Origin: Streptomyces filamentosus
GTDB lineage: Bacteria > Actinomycetota > Actinomycetes > Streptomycetales > Streptomycetaceae
NCBI RefSeq assembly: GCF_014654895.1
Contig: NZ_BNBE01000001.1
Location: 992,001-1,056,000, forward strand
Length of the DNA: 64,000 nt
Direction of reading: 5' to 3'
Shown here: positions 1 to 9,616 of the stretch, in pieces
Numbering within the stretch: the stretch's first letter is position 1
How the letters are laid out: every line of letters begins with the position of its first letter
Position numbers and translations under genes: made by a program
Notes under the pieces: generated by a model
Seen by the model: only the letters and a program-made list of their open reading frames with translations
Told to the model about the DNA's origin: nothing
The model's database searches: none

Positions 1-27
1 ACGATCTCGGGCTTGCGGCGGTGCCGC

Positions 28-1023
28 TCAGCCCTCCTCGCCCGGGGCCTCGGTGTCCGGGCGGATGTCGATCCGCCAGCCGGTGAGGCGCGCGGCCAGA
101 CGGGCGTTCTGCCCCTCCTTGCCGATCGCCAGGGAGAGCTGGTAGTCGGGGACCGTCACCCGGGCGGACCGGGCGGCGGCGTCGACGACCTCGACCTTGG
201 ACACCCGGGCCGGGGACAGGGCGTTCGCCACCATCTCGGCCGGGTCGTCGGACCAGTCGACGATGTCGATCTTCTCGCCGAGCAGCTCCGCCATCACGTT
301 CCGCACCCGGCTGCCCATGGGGCCGATGCAGGCGCCCTTGGCGTTCAGGCCCGAACGGGTGGACCTGACCGCGATCTTGGTGCGGTGGCCGGCCTCGCGC
401 GCGATGGCGGAGATCTCGACGGAACCGTCGGCGATCTCCGGCACCTCCAGGGCGAAGAGCTTCTTCACCAGGTTGGGGTGGGTGCGCGAGAGCGTGACGG
501 ACGGACCGCGGACGCCCTTGGCCACGCGGACCACGTAGGTGCGCAGCCGCAGGCCGTGCGTGTAGTCCTCGCCCGGCACCTGCTCCTGCACCGGAAGGAT
601 GGCCTCCAGCTTGTCGTCCAGCTTGACGAGGACGTTCTTCGGGTCCTTGCCCTGCTGCACCACACCGGCGACGACGTCGCCCTCGCGGCGGGCGTACTCG
701 CCGAAGGTCACGTCGTTCTCGGCGTCGCGCAGCCGCTGCTGGATGACCTGGCGGGCGGTGCTGGCCGCGATCCGGCCGAAGTCCGACGGGGTGTCGTCGA
801 ACTCCTTGGGCTCCTGCCCCTCCTCCAGGTCGGCCGGGTCCTCCTCGGCCCACACCGTCACGTGCCCGGTGCGGCGGTCCAGCTCCACGCGCGCGTGGCG
901 GCGGGCGGACGGGGTGCGGTGGTAGGCGATGAGGAGGGCCGACTCGATCGCCTCGACCAGCATCCCGAAGGAGATGTCCTTCTCCTTCGCCAAGCCCTCC
1001 AGGAGCTTCACGTCGATGTCCAC
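28..1023 (-). CDS. nusA: Transcription termination/antitermination factor NusA
   Basis: NusA binds RNA polymerase and nascent RNA and modulates pausing, termination and antitermination. The 331-residue protein has the NusA N-terminal domain (about 1-110), an S1 RNA-binding domain (about 115-185) and two KH domains (about 205-260 and 280-325). The GxxG loops are visible as IGPMGSR and AIGKEGQN. It lacks the C-terminal acidic repeats of the 495-residue E. coli protein, which is normal for actinobacteria. The ATG lies 2 nt downstream of the rimP stop, so the two genes are surely co-transcribed (rimP-nusA-...). The next gene of the usual operon falls outside the left edge. Confidence 0.97.
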   Translation of the reverse strand: MDIDVKLLEGLAKEKDISFGMLVEAIESALLIAYHRTPSARRHARVELDRRTGHVTVWAEEDPADLEEGQEPKEFDDTPSDFGRIAASTARQVIQQRLRDAENDVTFGEYARREGDVVAGVVQQGKDPKNVLVKLDDKLEAILPVQEQVPGEDYTHGLRLRTYVVRVAKGVRGPSVTLSRTHPNLVKKLFALEVPEIADGSVEISAIAREAGHRTKIAVRSTRSGLNAKGACIGPMGSRVRNVMAELLGEKIDIVDWSDDPAEMVANALSPARVSKVEVVDAAARSARVTVPDYQLSLAIGKEGQNARLAARLTGWRIDIRPDTEAPGEEG

Positions 1024-1025
1024 GG

Positions 1026-1523
1026 CTACGCCTCCTCTTCCTTCTTGTCCTTGCGGTTGAACTCGATCTCGACACGCGCCTTGGCGATCTCGGCGAACTC
1101 CACGCGGCGGGCGGTGGCCTTGCGGCCCTTCACGCCCGGGACCTCGGTGTCGAGGCCCGCCTCGTCCACGGCCAGGATGCGGGTGACCAGGTCGCCGCCC
1201 TCGACGAGCTGGAGCCTCACCAGCCGGCCGGTGGCCCGCACGTAGTGGCGGTGCTCGGAGAGCGGACGGTCGGCGCCCGGGGAACTGACCTCCAGGACGT
1301 ACTCGCCGTCGCCCATGGCGTCGGTCTCGTCCAGCTTCGCGGAGATCGCGCGGCTCAGCTCCGCGCAGGCGTCCAGCTCGACGCCCTCCTCCGAGTCGAC
1401 GACGATCCTCAGCAGTCCGCGGCGGCCGGCCCGGGACACCTCGATCTCTTCCAGATCCAGGTCCTCCGCGCGGACGAGCGGCTCAATGAGTCCGCGCAGC
1501 CTGTCGCTCTGGGTGGTGCTCAT
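1026..1523 (-). CDS. rimP: Ribosome maturation factor RimP
   Basis: RimP assists 30S subunit maturation. The 165-residue product carries the family core: a first domain containing [13 protein letters not shown], then [14 protein letters not shown], and a C-terminal SH3-like domain. The reading frame stays open to 1646, but the ATG at 1523 has a GAGGAG ribosome site just upstream and gives the expected N-terminus (MSTTQSDRL) and length. First gene of the rimP-nusA transcription unit, divergent from the lipoprotein gene at 1715. Confidence 0.95.
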   Translation of the reverse strand: MSTTQSDRLRGLIEPLVRAEDLDLEEIEVSRAGRRGLLRIVVDSEEGVELDACAELSRAISAKLDETDAMGDGEYVLEVSSPGADRPLSEHRHYVRATGRLVRLQLVEGGDLVTRILAVDEAGLDTEVPGVKGRKATARRVEFAEIAKARVEIEFNRKDKKEEEA

Positions 1524-1714
1524 CCGGGTGACTCCTCGGCCGCGTGTGCTGTTGTGGGTCCGCCGCTCGTCGCTGCTCGACGCTGCGTGTCGGGTCAAGG
1601 GTATCCGGTCCCGGAGGGTGTTGCCGTCCACGCCGGGAGCCCCCACGGGTACGCTCGCCTGCGGTGATCTTCGACGGGCGGCCGGGAGGGGTCCGGAATG
1701 CTGAGGGAGAGAGC

Positions 1715-2275
1715 GTGACGACGACGGGCAGACGCACCCTGCTCACGGCGGGGGCCTCGGCCGCCGCCGCGGCCCTGACCGGATGCACCTCCGACGGGGC
1801 GGGCCCGCGCCGCCCGAGCCCCGCCGAGGAGGCGGCGGCCCGCGAGGCCGAACGGGTGGCCCGCGCCGAGGCGGCCCTCCGCCGCCGCGCGGCCGACGCC
1901 TCACGGACCCTGCTGGAACGTTACGACGCCGCCCTCGCCGCCCATCCCGCGCTGCGCACGCGCGTGGCACCGCTGCGCGCCGCGGCCGCGGCCCACGTGC
2001 GGGCCCTCTCCGAGGGCGACCGGCCGGCGCCCTCCCCCTCCGCGGCCTCCGGCACCGCGGCCCCCGCCGCCTCCACCGCCCCGGCCGCCCCCCGCCCGGC
2101 CCCCGCCGACCCGGCGGCCGCCCTGCGGGAACTGGCCGCCGCCGCGCGGACCGCCTCCGGCGCGCACACCGCCGAGCTGCTCGCCGCCCCGCCCGAGTAC
2201 GCCCGCCTGCTCGCCTCGGTGGCCGCCGCCGGCGCCGCCCACGCCTACCTCCTCACCGAAGGGGCCCGCGCATGA
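1715..2275 (+). CDS. Tat-type lipoprotein of unknown function
   Basis: A 186-residue secreted lipoprotein. The N-terminus has a twin arginine (GRRTLL, residues 5-10), an Ala-rich hydrophobic stretch and a lipobox LTGC with the acylated Cys at residue 24, so it should be anchored to the outer face of the membrane. The rest is extremely Ala/Pro-rich with a proline-rich linker near residues 105-130 and no enzymatic motif. The GTG at 1715 was chosen because it starts exactly at the signal peptide and follows GAGGGAGAG; the frame is open further upstream. It overlaps the next gene by 4 bases, so the two are translationally coupled. The function is not known to me. Confidence 0.8.
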   Translation: MTTTGRRTLLTAGASAAAAALTGCTSDGAGPRRPSPAEEAAAREAERVARAEAALRRRAADASRTLLERYDAALAAHPALRTRVAPLRAAAAAHVRALSEGDRPAPSPSAASGTAAPAASTAPAAPRPAPADPAAALRELAAAARTASGAHTAELLAAPPEYARLLASVAAAGAAHAYLLTEGARA

Positions 2276-2691
2276 GCGCCCTCGACGCCGCCCAGGCGGC
2301 CCTCGCCGCCGAGCACGCGGCGGTGTACGGCTACGGGGTCGTCGGCGGCCGGGTCGCCGAGGAGCGCCGGGCCGAGGCGACCGCCGCGTACGAGGCGCAC
2401 CGGGCCCGCCGGGACGCGCTGCGCCGCACCGTCCGCGACCTCGGCGGCACCCCGGCCGTCGCCGCCGCCGCGTACGAGCTGCCCTTCCGGGTGGCCGACC
2501 CGGCCGGCGCGGTGCGGCTCGCGGCCGTCCTGGAGGACCGGGTCGCGGGCGTCTACTCCGACCTGGTGCGGGCCTCCGGCGGGGCGCTGCGCGGCGAGGC
2601 CGCGGCGGCGCTCCGGGAGGCCGCGGTGCGCGCGGTGCGCTGGCGCGGCAGCGACGTACCCTTTCCTGGGCTCGCCGAGCGGGCCTCCTGA
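2272..2691 (+). CDS. Ferritin-like domain protein (DUF4439 type)
   Basis: A small, almost all-helical 139-residue protein. It begins with a helix rich in Ala and acidic residues (ALAAEHAAVYGYGVVGG) followed by repeated helical segments, the pattern of the DUF4439 ferritin-like family. Glu 14 and His 15 lie where a helix-borne ligand would be, but a full di-iron set (two ExxH motifs) is not visible, so metal binding is uncertain. The ATG overlaps the lipoprotein stop (ATGA). This pairing suggests that lipoprotein and cytoplasmic partner act together. No signal peptide. Confidence 0.72.
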   Translation: MSALDAAQAALAAEHAAVYGYGVVGGRVAEERRAEATAAYEAHRARRDALRRTVRDLGGTPAVAAAAYELPFRVADPAGAVRLAAVLEDRVAGVYSDLVRASGGALRGEAAAALREAAVRAVRWRGSDVPFPGLAERAS

Positions 2692-2723
2692 GCCCCCACC
2701 CGACCAGAAGGAACAAGGCACGC

Positions 2724-3623
2724 ATGGGTTTCGAACCGCCTCGGCGACTGACGACGGCGCTCCGCGAGAAGTACGGGGACGCCGCCGCGGCCGACTGGCT
2801 CGGGCGGCTGCCCGGCCTCGCCGAGCGGGTGCCCGAGGAGGCCGGCCTGACCGTCGAGCGGGTGGTGGCCCCCGGCGGGCGCGGCAGTCTGGTGCTGCTC
2901 GTCCGGGACGCGGAGGGCGAACCCGCCGCGCTGAAGATCGCGCCGCCGTTCGCCCGCCCGGCGCTGGAGCGGGACGCCCTCGCGCACTGGAACGGCTGGG
3001 GCGCGGTACGGCTCCGCGCCGAGGCCCCGGAGGGCTCCCTCGTCCTCGAACGGCTGCACCCGGAGGTGTCCCTCCGCTCGCTGCCGGAGGCCAAGGCGCT
3101 CCTGGAGGCCGCCGGGACCGTACGGAAGCTGTGGGTGGAGCCGCCGGCCGGGCACGGCTTCGGCACCGTCGCCGACCGCACCGCGGAGCAGGCGTCCGCC
3201 GTGGAGCGCCACCTCTCCGACCCCGTCGCCGGGGGCCTGGCGGCCGCCGCGCTCGCCGCCCGCGAGGAGCTGCTCGCCGGGACGGCCGAGGAACTGCTCC
3301 TGCACGGCGACTTCCGGCAGGGCAAGGTGCTCGGCGGCGACCGCGCGCCCTGGCTGGCCGTCGGACCCGACCCGGTCGTCGGCGAGCGCGCCTACGACCT
3401 GGCGCGGCTGGTGCGGGAGCGGGTCGAGGACCTGGTCGCCTCCTCCGCCGGCGCGCCGGCGGCCCGGCGGCGGGTCAACAAGCTGGCGGACTCGCTCGAC
3501 GTCGACCGCGAGCGGCTGCGCGGCTGGACCCTCTTCCGCACCGTCGAGTCCGGCACCCGGGCGCTGGCCGGCGGGCGGCGGCAGGAGGCCGAGTGGCTGC
3601 TGGAGTTCGCCGGCTGGCTGTGA
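2724..3623 (+). CDS. Aminoglycoside-phosphotransferase-fold protein with degenerate active site
   Basis: A 299-residue protein with the APH kinase-like layout: an N-lobe with a nucleotide-site lysine (AALKIA, about residue 73) and a C-lobe with the catalytic-loop remnant HGDFRQGK (194-201). In active APH enzymes this loop reads HGDxxxxN and is followed by a metal-binding Asp. Here the Asn position is Lys 201 and the Asp position is Gly 214 (WLAVGPDP), so both metal ligands look lost while Asp 196 remains. Preceded by AGAAGGAA near 2706-2713. It follows the ferritin-like gene by 32 nt and is probably in its operon. It resembles streptomycin-6-kinase-like proteins, but true drug phosphorylation is doubtful. 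Confidence 0.75.
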   Translation: MGFEPPRRLTTALREKYGDAAAADWLGRLPGLAERVPEEAGLTVERVVAPGGRGSLVLLVRDAEGEPAALKIAPPFARPALERDALAHWNGWGAVRLRAEAPEGSLVLERLHPEVSLRSLPEAKALLEAAGTVRKLWVEPPAGHGFGTVADRTAEQASAVERHLSDPVAGGLAAAALAAREELLAGTAEELLLHGDFRQGKVLGGDRAPWLAVGPDPVVGERAYDLARLVRERVEDLVASSAGAPAARRRVNKLADSLDVDRERLRGWTLFRTVESGTRALAGGRRQEAEWLLEFAGWL

Positions 3624-3670
3624 GTCCGGTGGCCGGCCTCGCGGCCGACGAACGGTGATCAGTTCGGCGA

Positions 3671-3714
3671 CCCCCTGACAGGGAATACCCTTTTTGTATC
3701 CCTTCGTCAGGGGG
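3671..3714 (+). promoter_or_regulatory. Inverted repeat enclosing the slipin ribosome site
   Basis: Arms CCCCCTGAC (3671-3679) and GTCAGGGGG (3706-3714) pair perfectly. An inner segment (AGGGAATAC with GTATCCCT) pairs with one bulge around a CCTTTTT loop. The 3' arm contains AGGGGG, the ribosome site of the slipin ATG at 3720. It could be an RNA switch, an operator, or a terminator for the upstream kinase-like gene. Confidence 0.6.
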
Positions 3715-3719
3715 TCGTG

Positions 3720-4604
3720 ATGATCCAGGAAATCCTGCTGGCGGTCGCGGGCGCGGGCGTGGCGGTCGCCGCCTACGTCGGTGCGGCGGCGCGCGTGGTC
3801 AAGCAGTACGAGCGGGGCGTCGTCTTCCGCTTCGGCCGGCTGCGCGGGGAGGTGCGGGCGCCCGGCTTCACCATGATCGTCCCGGTGGTCGACCGGCTCC
3901 ACAAGGTGAACATGCAGATCGTCACCATGCCGGTCCCCGCGCAGGAGGGCATCACCCGGGACAACGTGACCGTGCGGGTCGACGCGGTCGTCTACTTCCG
4001 CGTCGTCGACGCGGCGGAGGCGCTGGTCCGGGTCGAGGACTACCGGTTCGCCGTCTCGCAGATGGCACAGACCTCGCTGCGGTCCATCATCGGCAAGAGC
4101 GACCTCGACGACCTGCTGTCCAACCGCGAGAAGCTCAACCAGGGCCTGGAGCTGATGCTCGACTCGCCCGCGATCGGGTGGGGCGTGCAGATCGACCGCG
4201 TCGAGATCAAGGACGTCTCCCTGCCCGAGACCATGAAGCGCTCCATGGCCCGGCAGGCCGAGGCGGACCGGGAGCGGCGGGCCCGCCTGATCAACGCGGA
4301 CGCGGAGCTCCAGGCGTCGAAGAAGCTGGCGGAGGCGGCGCACCAGATGGCGGAGGCGCCGTCGGCCCTCCAGCTGCGGCTCCTCCAGACGGTGATGGCC
4401 GTCGCGGCGGAGAAGAACTCGACGCTGGTGCTGCCGATCCCGGTCGAGCTCCTCCGCTTCCTGGAACGCGCCACGCCGGAGCCCGCCCGGCCGCCCGCCG
4501 CCCCTCCCTCCCCCGCGCCCCCGCCCCTCCCGCCCGTGGAGGACCTCACCGGCCCCTCCGTCGACCCGGCCCCCCGGGAAACCCGGGACGACCTGGCGGC
4601 GTAG
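3720..4604 (+). CDS. Slipin / stomatin-like SPFH (band 7) membrane protein
   Basis: A membrane scaffold protein of the stomatin/slipin family, 294 residues. An N-terminal membrane segment (about 5-25) precedes the SPFH domain. Family signatures are visible: VVFRFGRL, VNMQIVTMPVPAQ, VRVDAVVYFRV, and the helical QAEADRERRARLINA, LQASKKL. The tail after about 255 is Pro-rich (PAPPPLPP) and probably disordered. The ATG at 3720 lies 5 nt after AGGGGG; a GTG directly before it (3717) is the alternative and is spaced less well. The ribosome site lies in the arm of a strong hairpin. Slipins are often paired with an NfeD protease partner; none is seen next to this gene. Confidence 0.9.
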   Translation: MIQEILLAVAGAGVAVAAYVGAAARVVKQYERGVVFRFGRLRGEVRAPGFTMIVPVVDRLHKVNMQIVTMPVPAQEGITRDNVTVRVDAVVYFRVVDAAEALVRVEDYRFAVSQMAQTSLRSIIGKSDLDDLLSNREKLNQGLELMLDSPAIGWGVQIDRVEIKDVSLPETMKRSMARQAEADRERRARLINADAELQASKKLAEAAHQMAEAPSALQLRLLQTVMAVAAEKNSTLVLPIPVELLRFLERATPEPARPPAAPPSPAPPPLPPVEDLTGPSVDPAPRETRDDLAA

Positions 4605-4794
4605 CCCCCCGTACGGGCTCACGCCCGCGCCCCGTCGCCCCCTGGGAACTGCCGCTCGCGCCCGTCGTCCCTCCCGGCTGCGCCCGCTGTCCCGGTGCGG
4701 GGCTGTCGCCGCCGTCCCTGTGGGCAGGCGTCCCGCAGGGCGGGACGGGTGGGCACGGGGACGGCGCCCGTAGCCGGGCCGAGGCTTTCCGGGC

Positions 4795-4839
4795 CTGGAC
4801 CCGCACCCGGGGTACGGCTCCGTACAGGTGCGGGTCCAG
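4795..4839. terminator. Bidirectional hairpin, slipin side
   Basis: A perfect 13-bp stem, CTGGACCCGCACC (4795-4807) with GGTGCGGGTCCAG (4827-4839). Its loop holds a second 5-bp stem, GTACG/CGTAC (4812-4816 and 4821-4825). It lies between convergent genes, as expected of a transcription terminator, although it is about 190 nt past the slipin stop. Confidence 0.55.
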
Positions 4840-4869
4840 ACACTGGTGCGGAGGCACCCGCGAAGGGTG

Positions 4870-4927
4870 CCGTTCCGTCGTGCCCACCCGTTCCGCCCCG
4901 GCGGAACGACTGCCCACGACGAAACGG
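4870..4927. repeat. 58-bp nested palindrome
   Basis: Inner arms CGTTCCGCC (4889-4897) and GGCGGAACG (4900-4908) pair perfectly around a 2-nt loop. Outer arms 4870-4882 and 4915-4927 pair over 13 positions with one mismatch. The result is a long cruciform-capable element between two convergent genes. It may be an extra terminator. Confidence 0.5.
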
Positions 4928-4960
4928 CGGCGGCACCGCCGCACCGCCCCCGGCGAAACG

Positions 4961-4998
4961 GCGCGGCCGCCACCCCGTCGAGGGGGCGGCGGCCGCGC
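4961..4998 (-). terminator. proS terminator hairpin
   Basis: A perfect 11-bp GC stem, GCGCGGCCGCC (4961-4971) with GGCGGCCGCGC (4988-4998), starting about 33 nt past the proS stop. There is no U-tract, as is common for Streptomyces terminators. Confidence 0.6.
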
Positions 4999-5031
4999 AG
5001 GGAGAGCCGGTAGGCCGGAGGGCCGAGGGGG

Positions 5032-6735
5032 TCAGGCCGTCAGGGCGGCGAGGGCCTCCTCGACCGTCAGCTCCTCGCGCTCGCCCGTGCGGCGGTCCTT
5101 CAGCTCCACGACGCCCTCGGCGGCGCGGCGGCCGGCGACGAGGATCTTCGGGACGCCGATGAGCTCGGCGTCGGTGAACTTGACGCCCGGGGAGACGCCG
5201 GCGCGGTCGTCGACGAGGACCCGGAGGCCCGCGGCGGACAGCTTGTCGGAGACCTCCAGGGCCAGCTCGGTCTGGAGCGCCTTGCCGGCGGCGACGACGT
5301 GGACGTCGGCGGGCGCGACCTCGGCCGGCCAGCACAGGCCCTTCTCGTCGGCGGTCTGCTCGGCGAGCGCGGCGACGGCGCGGGAGACGCCGATGCCGTA
5401 GGAGCCCATGGTGACGCGGACGGGCTTGCCGTTCTGGCCGAGGACGTCGAGCTTCAGCGCGTCCGCGTACTTGCGGCCGAGCTGGAAGATGTGGCCGATC
5501 TCGATCGCGCGGTCCAGCTTGAGGCCGGTGCCGCACTTGGGGCACGGGTCGCCGTCCTGGACGACGACGACGTCGACGTACTCGGACACCTCGAAGTCAC
5601 GGCCCGCGACGACGTTCTTCGCGTGCGTGCCGTCCTTGTTGGCGCCGGTGATCCAGGAGGTGCCGGGGGCCACGCGCGGGTCGGCGAGGTAGGTGACCTT
5701 CTCCAGGCCCTGCGGGCCGACGTAGCCGCGGACCAGGTCGGGGCGGGCCGCGAAGTCCTCCTCCGTCACCAGCTCGACGGTGGCGGTGGGGCCGAAGTGC
5801 TCCTCGACCTTGTCCATGTCGACCTCGCGGTCGCCGGGGACGCCGATGGCGACGATCTCGCCGTCGACCTTCACCAGGAGGTTCTTGAGGGTGGCGGAGG
5901 CCGGCACGCCGAGGGAGGCGGCGAGGGTCTCGATGGTGGGGGTGTCCGGGGTGGGGATCTCCTCGGCCGCGGGGACGGCGGAGCCGTCGACGGCCTTGAC
6001 CTCCTGGTACACGGCCTCCGTGTTCGCGGCGAAGTCGCAGTTCGGGCAGTCGGCGAAGGTGTCCTCGCCGGCCTCGGCCGGGGCGAGGAACTCCTCGGAC
6101 TTGGAGCCGCCCATGGCGCCGGCGGTGGCGGCGCAGATGCGGTAGTCGAGGCCGAGGCGCTCGAAGATCCGCTGGTAGGCCTGGCGGTGGACGCCGTAGG
6201 ACCGGTCCAGGCCCTCGTCCTCGGTGTCGAAGGAGTAGGAGTCCTTCATGAGGAACTCGCGGCCGCGCAGGATGCCGGCGCGGGGGCGGGCCTCGTCGCG
6301 GAACTTGGTCTGGATCTGGTACAGGATGACCGGCAGGTCCTTGTAGGACGAACACTGGTCCTTCACCAGGAGGGTGAAGATCTCCTCGTGGGTGGGGCCG
6401 AGGAGGTAGTCGCCGCCCTTGCGGTCCTGGAGGCGGAAGAGCTCGGCGCCGTACTCGTCCCAGCGGCCGGTGGCCTCGTAGGGCTCGCGGGGCAGGAGGG
6501 CGGGGAGGGTGACCTCCTGGGCGCCGACGGCGTCCATCTCCTCGCGGACGATCCGCTCGACGTTGGAGAGGACCTTCTTGCCGAGCGGCAGCCAGCTCCA
6601 GATGCCGGCGGCGGTGCGGCGGACGTAGCCGGCGCGGACGAGGAGCTTGTGGGAGAGGACCTCGGCGTCCGCCGGGTCGTCGCGCAGCGTCTTCGCCATC
6701 AACTGGGACATGCGCTGGACCGGTGCCTTGGCCAT
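5032..6735 (-). CDS. proS: Prolyl-tRNA synthetase (bacterial type)
   Basis: Charges tRNA-Pro with proline. The 567-residue class II synthetase is of the bacterial type with an inserted editing domain. Visible are the N-terminal catalytic part ([17 protein letters not shown]), class II motif 2 ([21 protein letters not shown]), the tRNA-dependent motif GPTHEE, the YbaK-like editing insertion (about residues 230-400), motif 3 near [10 protein letters not shown], and the C-terminal anticodon-binding domain. The frame extends upstream over the GNAT gene, but the ATG at 6735 gives the canonical [13 protein letters not shown] start. It is probably monocistronic: a hairpin follows the stop and 71 nt separate it from the upstream GNAT gene. 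Confidence 0.97.
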   Translation of the reverse strand: MAKAPVQRMSQLMAKTLRDDPADAEVLSHKLLVRAGYVRRTAAGIWSWLPLGKKVLSNVERIVREEMDAVGAQEVTLPALLPREPYEATGRWDEYGAELFRLQDRKGGDYLLGPTHEEIFTLLVKDQCSSYKDLPVILYQIQTKFRDEARPRAGILRGREFLMKDSYSFDTEDEGLDRSYGVHRQAYQRIFERLGLDYRICAATAGAMGGSKSEEFLAPAEAGEDTFADCPNCDFAANTEAVYQEVKAVDGSAVPAAEEIPTPDTPTIETLAASLGVPASATLKNLLVKVDGEIVAIGVPGDREVDMDKVEEHFGPTATVELVTEEDFAARPDLVRGYVGPQGLEKVTYLADPRVAPGTSWITGANKDGTHAKNVVAGRDFEVSEYVDVVVVQDGDPCPKCGTGLKLDRAIEIGHIFQLGRKYADALKLDVLGQNGKPVRVTMGSYGIGVSRAVAALAEQTADEKGLCWPAEVAPADVHVVAAGKALQTELALEVSDKLSAAGLRVLVDDRAGVSPGVKFTDAELIGVPKILVAGRRAAEGVVELKDRRTGEREELTVEEALAALTA

Positions 6736-6806
6736 GGTTCTCGTACTCCTGCCGGGACTGAAGGTGATGGCCCCGAGGTTAGCCGGGGGGCACCGTCCGC
6801 GAGAAA

Positions 6807-7352
6807 TCAGTTCCGGCGGGCGAGCGGCAGCGGCGCGCCCATCACCGCGTACGGGCGGGCGGCGCTCGGGAAGTGGACCTGGCGGGCGAGGTCGGCGTAG
6901 CCGAGGGAGCGGTAGAGGCCGCGGGCCGGGGACTCGGTGTCGATGGCGGAGAGGATGGAGCGCTTCTCCTCGGCGGTGTCGGTGATGGTGGTGATCAGCC
7001 CGCGGCCGAGGCCGAGGCCCTGGAAGGCGGGGTGGACGTGGAGCTCGGTGATCACGAAGGAGCCTTCGAGCCAGTCGGCGGTGCCGGTGGCGCGCAGGTA
7101 CGGCTCCACGACGGTGGACCACCAGTGGGTGCGGTCGTTGGGCATCCCGTACACGAAGCCGGCGAGCCGTCCGTCGGGGGTGGTGGCCCCGTAGGCGCGG
7201 GCGCCGGGGCTCATCAGGTGGCGCAGCACGATGTGCCGGCGTACGGCGACCTCCTCGGCGTCGAGGCCGAAGGCGACCGCCTGCACGGCGAGCGCCTCGT
7301 CCACCCGGGCGGCGAGGTTGACGGGTCCGATCACGGCCTGTGCGTCGTCCAT
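6807..7352 (-). CDS. GNAT family N-acetyltransferase
   Basis: A 181-residue acetyltransferase with an acetyl-CoA loop, [13 protein letters not shown] (about 122-134, matching the Q/RxxGxG/A motif A), and the motif-B region [13 protein letters not shown]. The substrate cannot be read from the sequence. The ATG at 7352 was chosen because AGGG lies 8 nt upstream; a GTG at 7361 is the alternative. It lies 28 nt downstream of another GNAT gene on the same strand, so the two may be co-transcribed. Confidence 0.85.
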   Translation of the reverse strand: MDDAQAVIGPVNLAARVDEALAVQAVAFGLDAEEVAVRRHIVLRHLMSPGARAYGATTPDGRLAGFVYGMPNDRTHWWSTVVEPYLRATGTADWLEGSFVITELHVHPAFQGLGLGRGLITTITDTAEEKRSILSAIDTESPARGLYRSLGYADLARQVHFPSAARPYAVMGAPLPLARRN

Positions 7353-7380
7353 GCGGCGCACCCTACAAGCCGTCCGGGCC

Positions 7381-8226
7381 TCAGAACAGGACGCTCATGA
7401 AGGCGCCGGTCTCGCGGAAGCCGACGCGGCGGTACGCGGCGCGGGCGGGGGTGTTGTAGTCGTTCACGTACAGGCTGACGACGGGTGCGACGTCGGCGAG
7501 GGCGTACTGGAGGACGGCGGCCATGCCGGTCTCGGAGAGGCCCTTGCCGCGGTGTTCGGGGGCGACCCAGACGCCCTGGATCTGGCAGGCCTGGCGGGTG
7601 GCGGCGCCGATCTCGGCCTTGAAGACGACCTTGCCGTCCTCGATGCGGGCGAAGGAGCGGCCGGAGCCGACGAGTTCGGCGACGCGGGCCTGGTAGAGCA
7701 GGCCGCCGTCGCCGGCCGTCGGGGAGACGCCGACCTCCTCGGTGAACATGGCGACGCAGGCCGGCATGATCACCTCCATCTCGTCCTTGCGGACGCGGCG
7801 GACCAGGGGGTCGGGGGCGACGGTCGCGGAGGGTTCCTCGGCGACCATGAGGGGCTGGTGGGCGCGGACGTCGCGGGCGGGGCCCCAGGAGGGTTCGAGG
7901 AGCCGCCAGAGCTCGGCGGTGGGTCCGGCGGGGCCGACGATCGAGGAGCAGCGGCGGCCGATCCGGCGGGCCCGCTCGGCGAAGGCGCGGACGGCCTCGG
8001 GGGTGGCGCAGATGGGGACGAGGTTGGCGCCGGAGTAGCAGAGGGAGGTGAGCCGGCCCTCGGTGTACCAGCCCCACATCTCGCCGCCCAGGCGCCAGGG
8101 GTCGAGTCCGGCGATCCGGACGCGGGCGGTCACGAAGGCGTTCTCGACGGGGGCGCTCTCCAGGACGGCGAGGGCGGCGCCGAGATCGGCGGGTTCGAGG
8201 ACCCGGGTGGTGGTCTGTGTCAACAC
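7381..8226 (-). CDS. GNAT family N-acetyltransferase with DUF4081-like N-terminal half
   Basis: A 281-residue protein in two halves. The first (about 1-135: LGGEMWGWYTEGRLTSLCYSGANLVP) matches the actinobacterial DUF4081 region. The second is a GNAT domain with acetyl-CoA loop VAPEHRGKGLSETGM and motif B YNTPARAAYRRVGF. The GTG at 8226 follows GAGG by 6 nt and gives MLTQTTTRV; an adjacent TTG is possible. It starts just downstream of the ispG terminator, so it likely has its own promoter. Substrate unknown. Confidence 0.85.
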   Translation of the reverse strand: MLTQTTTRVLEPADLGAALAVLESAPVENAFVTARVRIAGLDPWRLGGEMWGWYTEGRLTSLCYSGANLVPICATPEAVRAFAERARRIGRRCSSIVGPAGPTAELWRLLEPSWGPARDVRAHQPLMVAEEPSATVAPDPLVRRVRKDEMEVIMPACVAMFTEEVGVSPTAGDGGLLYQARVAELVGSGRSFARIEDGKVVFKAEIGAATRQACQIQGVWVAPEHRGKGLSETGMAAVLQYALADVAPVVSLYVNDYNTPARAAYRRVGFRETGAFMSVLF

Positions 8227-8305
8227 GAGGGGCCTCACCGTGCGGGTTCTGCTGGTCCTGGCACTGTACCCCCAGGTTCCGTGCCGGGGCCCGGTACGAA
8301 GGCGA

Positions 8306-8335
8306 AACCCCGCCGCTCCGGAGGAGGGCGGGGTT
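8306..8335 (-). terminator. ispG terminator
   Basis: A perfect 9-bp stem, AACCCCGCC (8306-8314) with GGCGGGGTT (8327-8335) and a 12-nt loop, located 20 nt past the ispG stop on the minus strand. Confidence 0.7.
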
Positions 8336-8354
8336 CCGTGCGGCGGGGCCGGGG

Positions 8355-9512
<1,158 letters not shown>

Positions 9513-9616
9513 GAGTCTGTGCAACCTCAAGGTCGTGCGTCGGCGGGCTCGGGCTTCCGAGGTTACCGCCCCGGGGGCGGGGGGCCGGACACGGTCGTGC
9601 CCGTCCCCCCTGGGAG

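Larger units (their letters stand above)
4605..5031. other. Gene-free interval between convergent slipin and proS
   Basis: No credible gene was found in these 427 bases; the frames that stay open have atypical composition. The interval is built of three strong palindromes, listed separately. A fourth, weak one follows the slipin stop (AGCCC at 4603-4607 with GGGCT at 4615-4619). Confidence 0.6.

Noticed and set aside
1..27. Start of the next gene of the nusA operon
   Set aside because: Only 27 bases precede the nusA stop toward the left edge and no start codon with ribosome site can be identified.
1524..1646. N-terminal extension of RimP
   Set aside because: The frame is open to 1646, but the extra residues are atypical for the family and the ATG at 1523 has a good ribosome site.
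2724..3623. Aminoglycoside resistance gene
   Set aside because: The metal-binding Asn and Asp are replaced and the gene sits in a housekeeping-like operon, so calling resistance would overstate the evidence.
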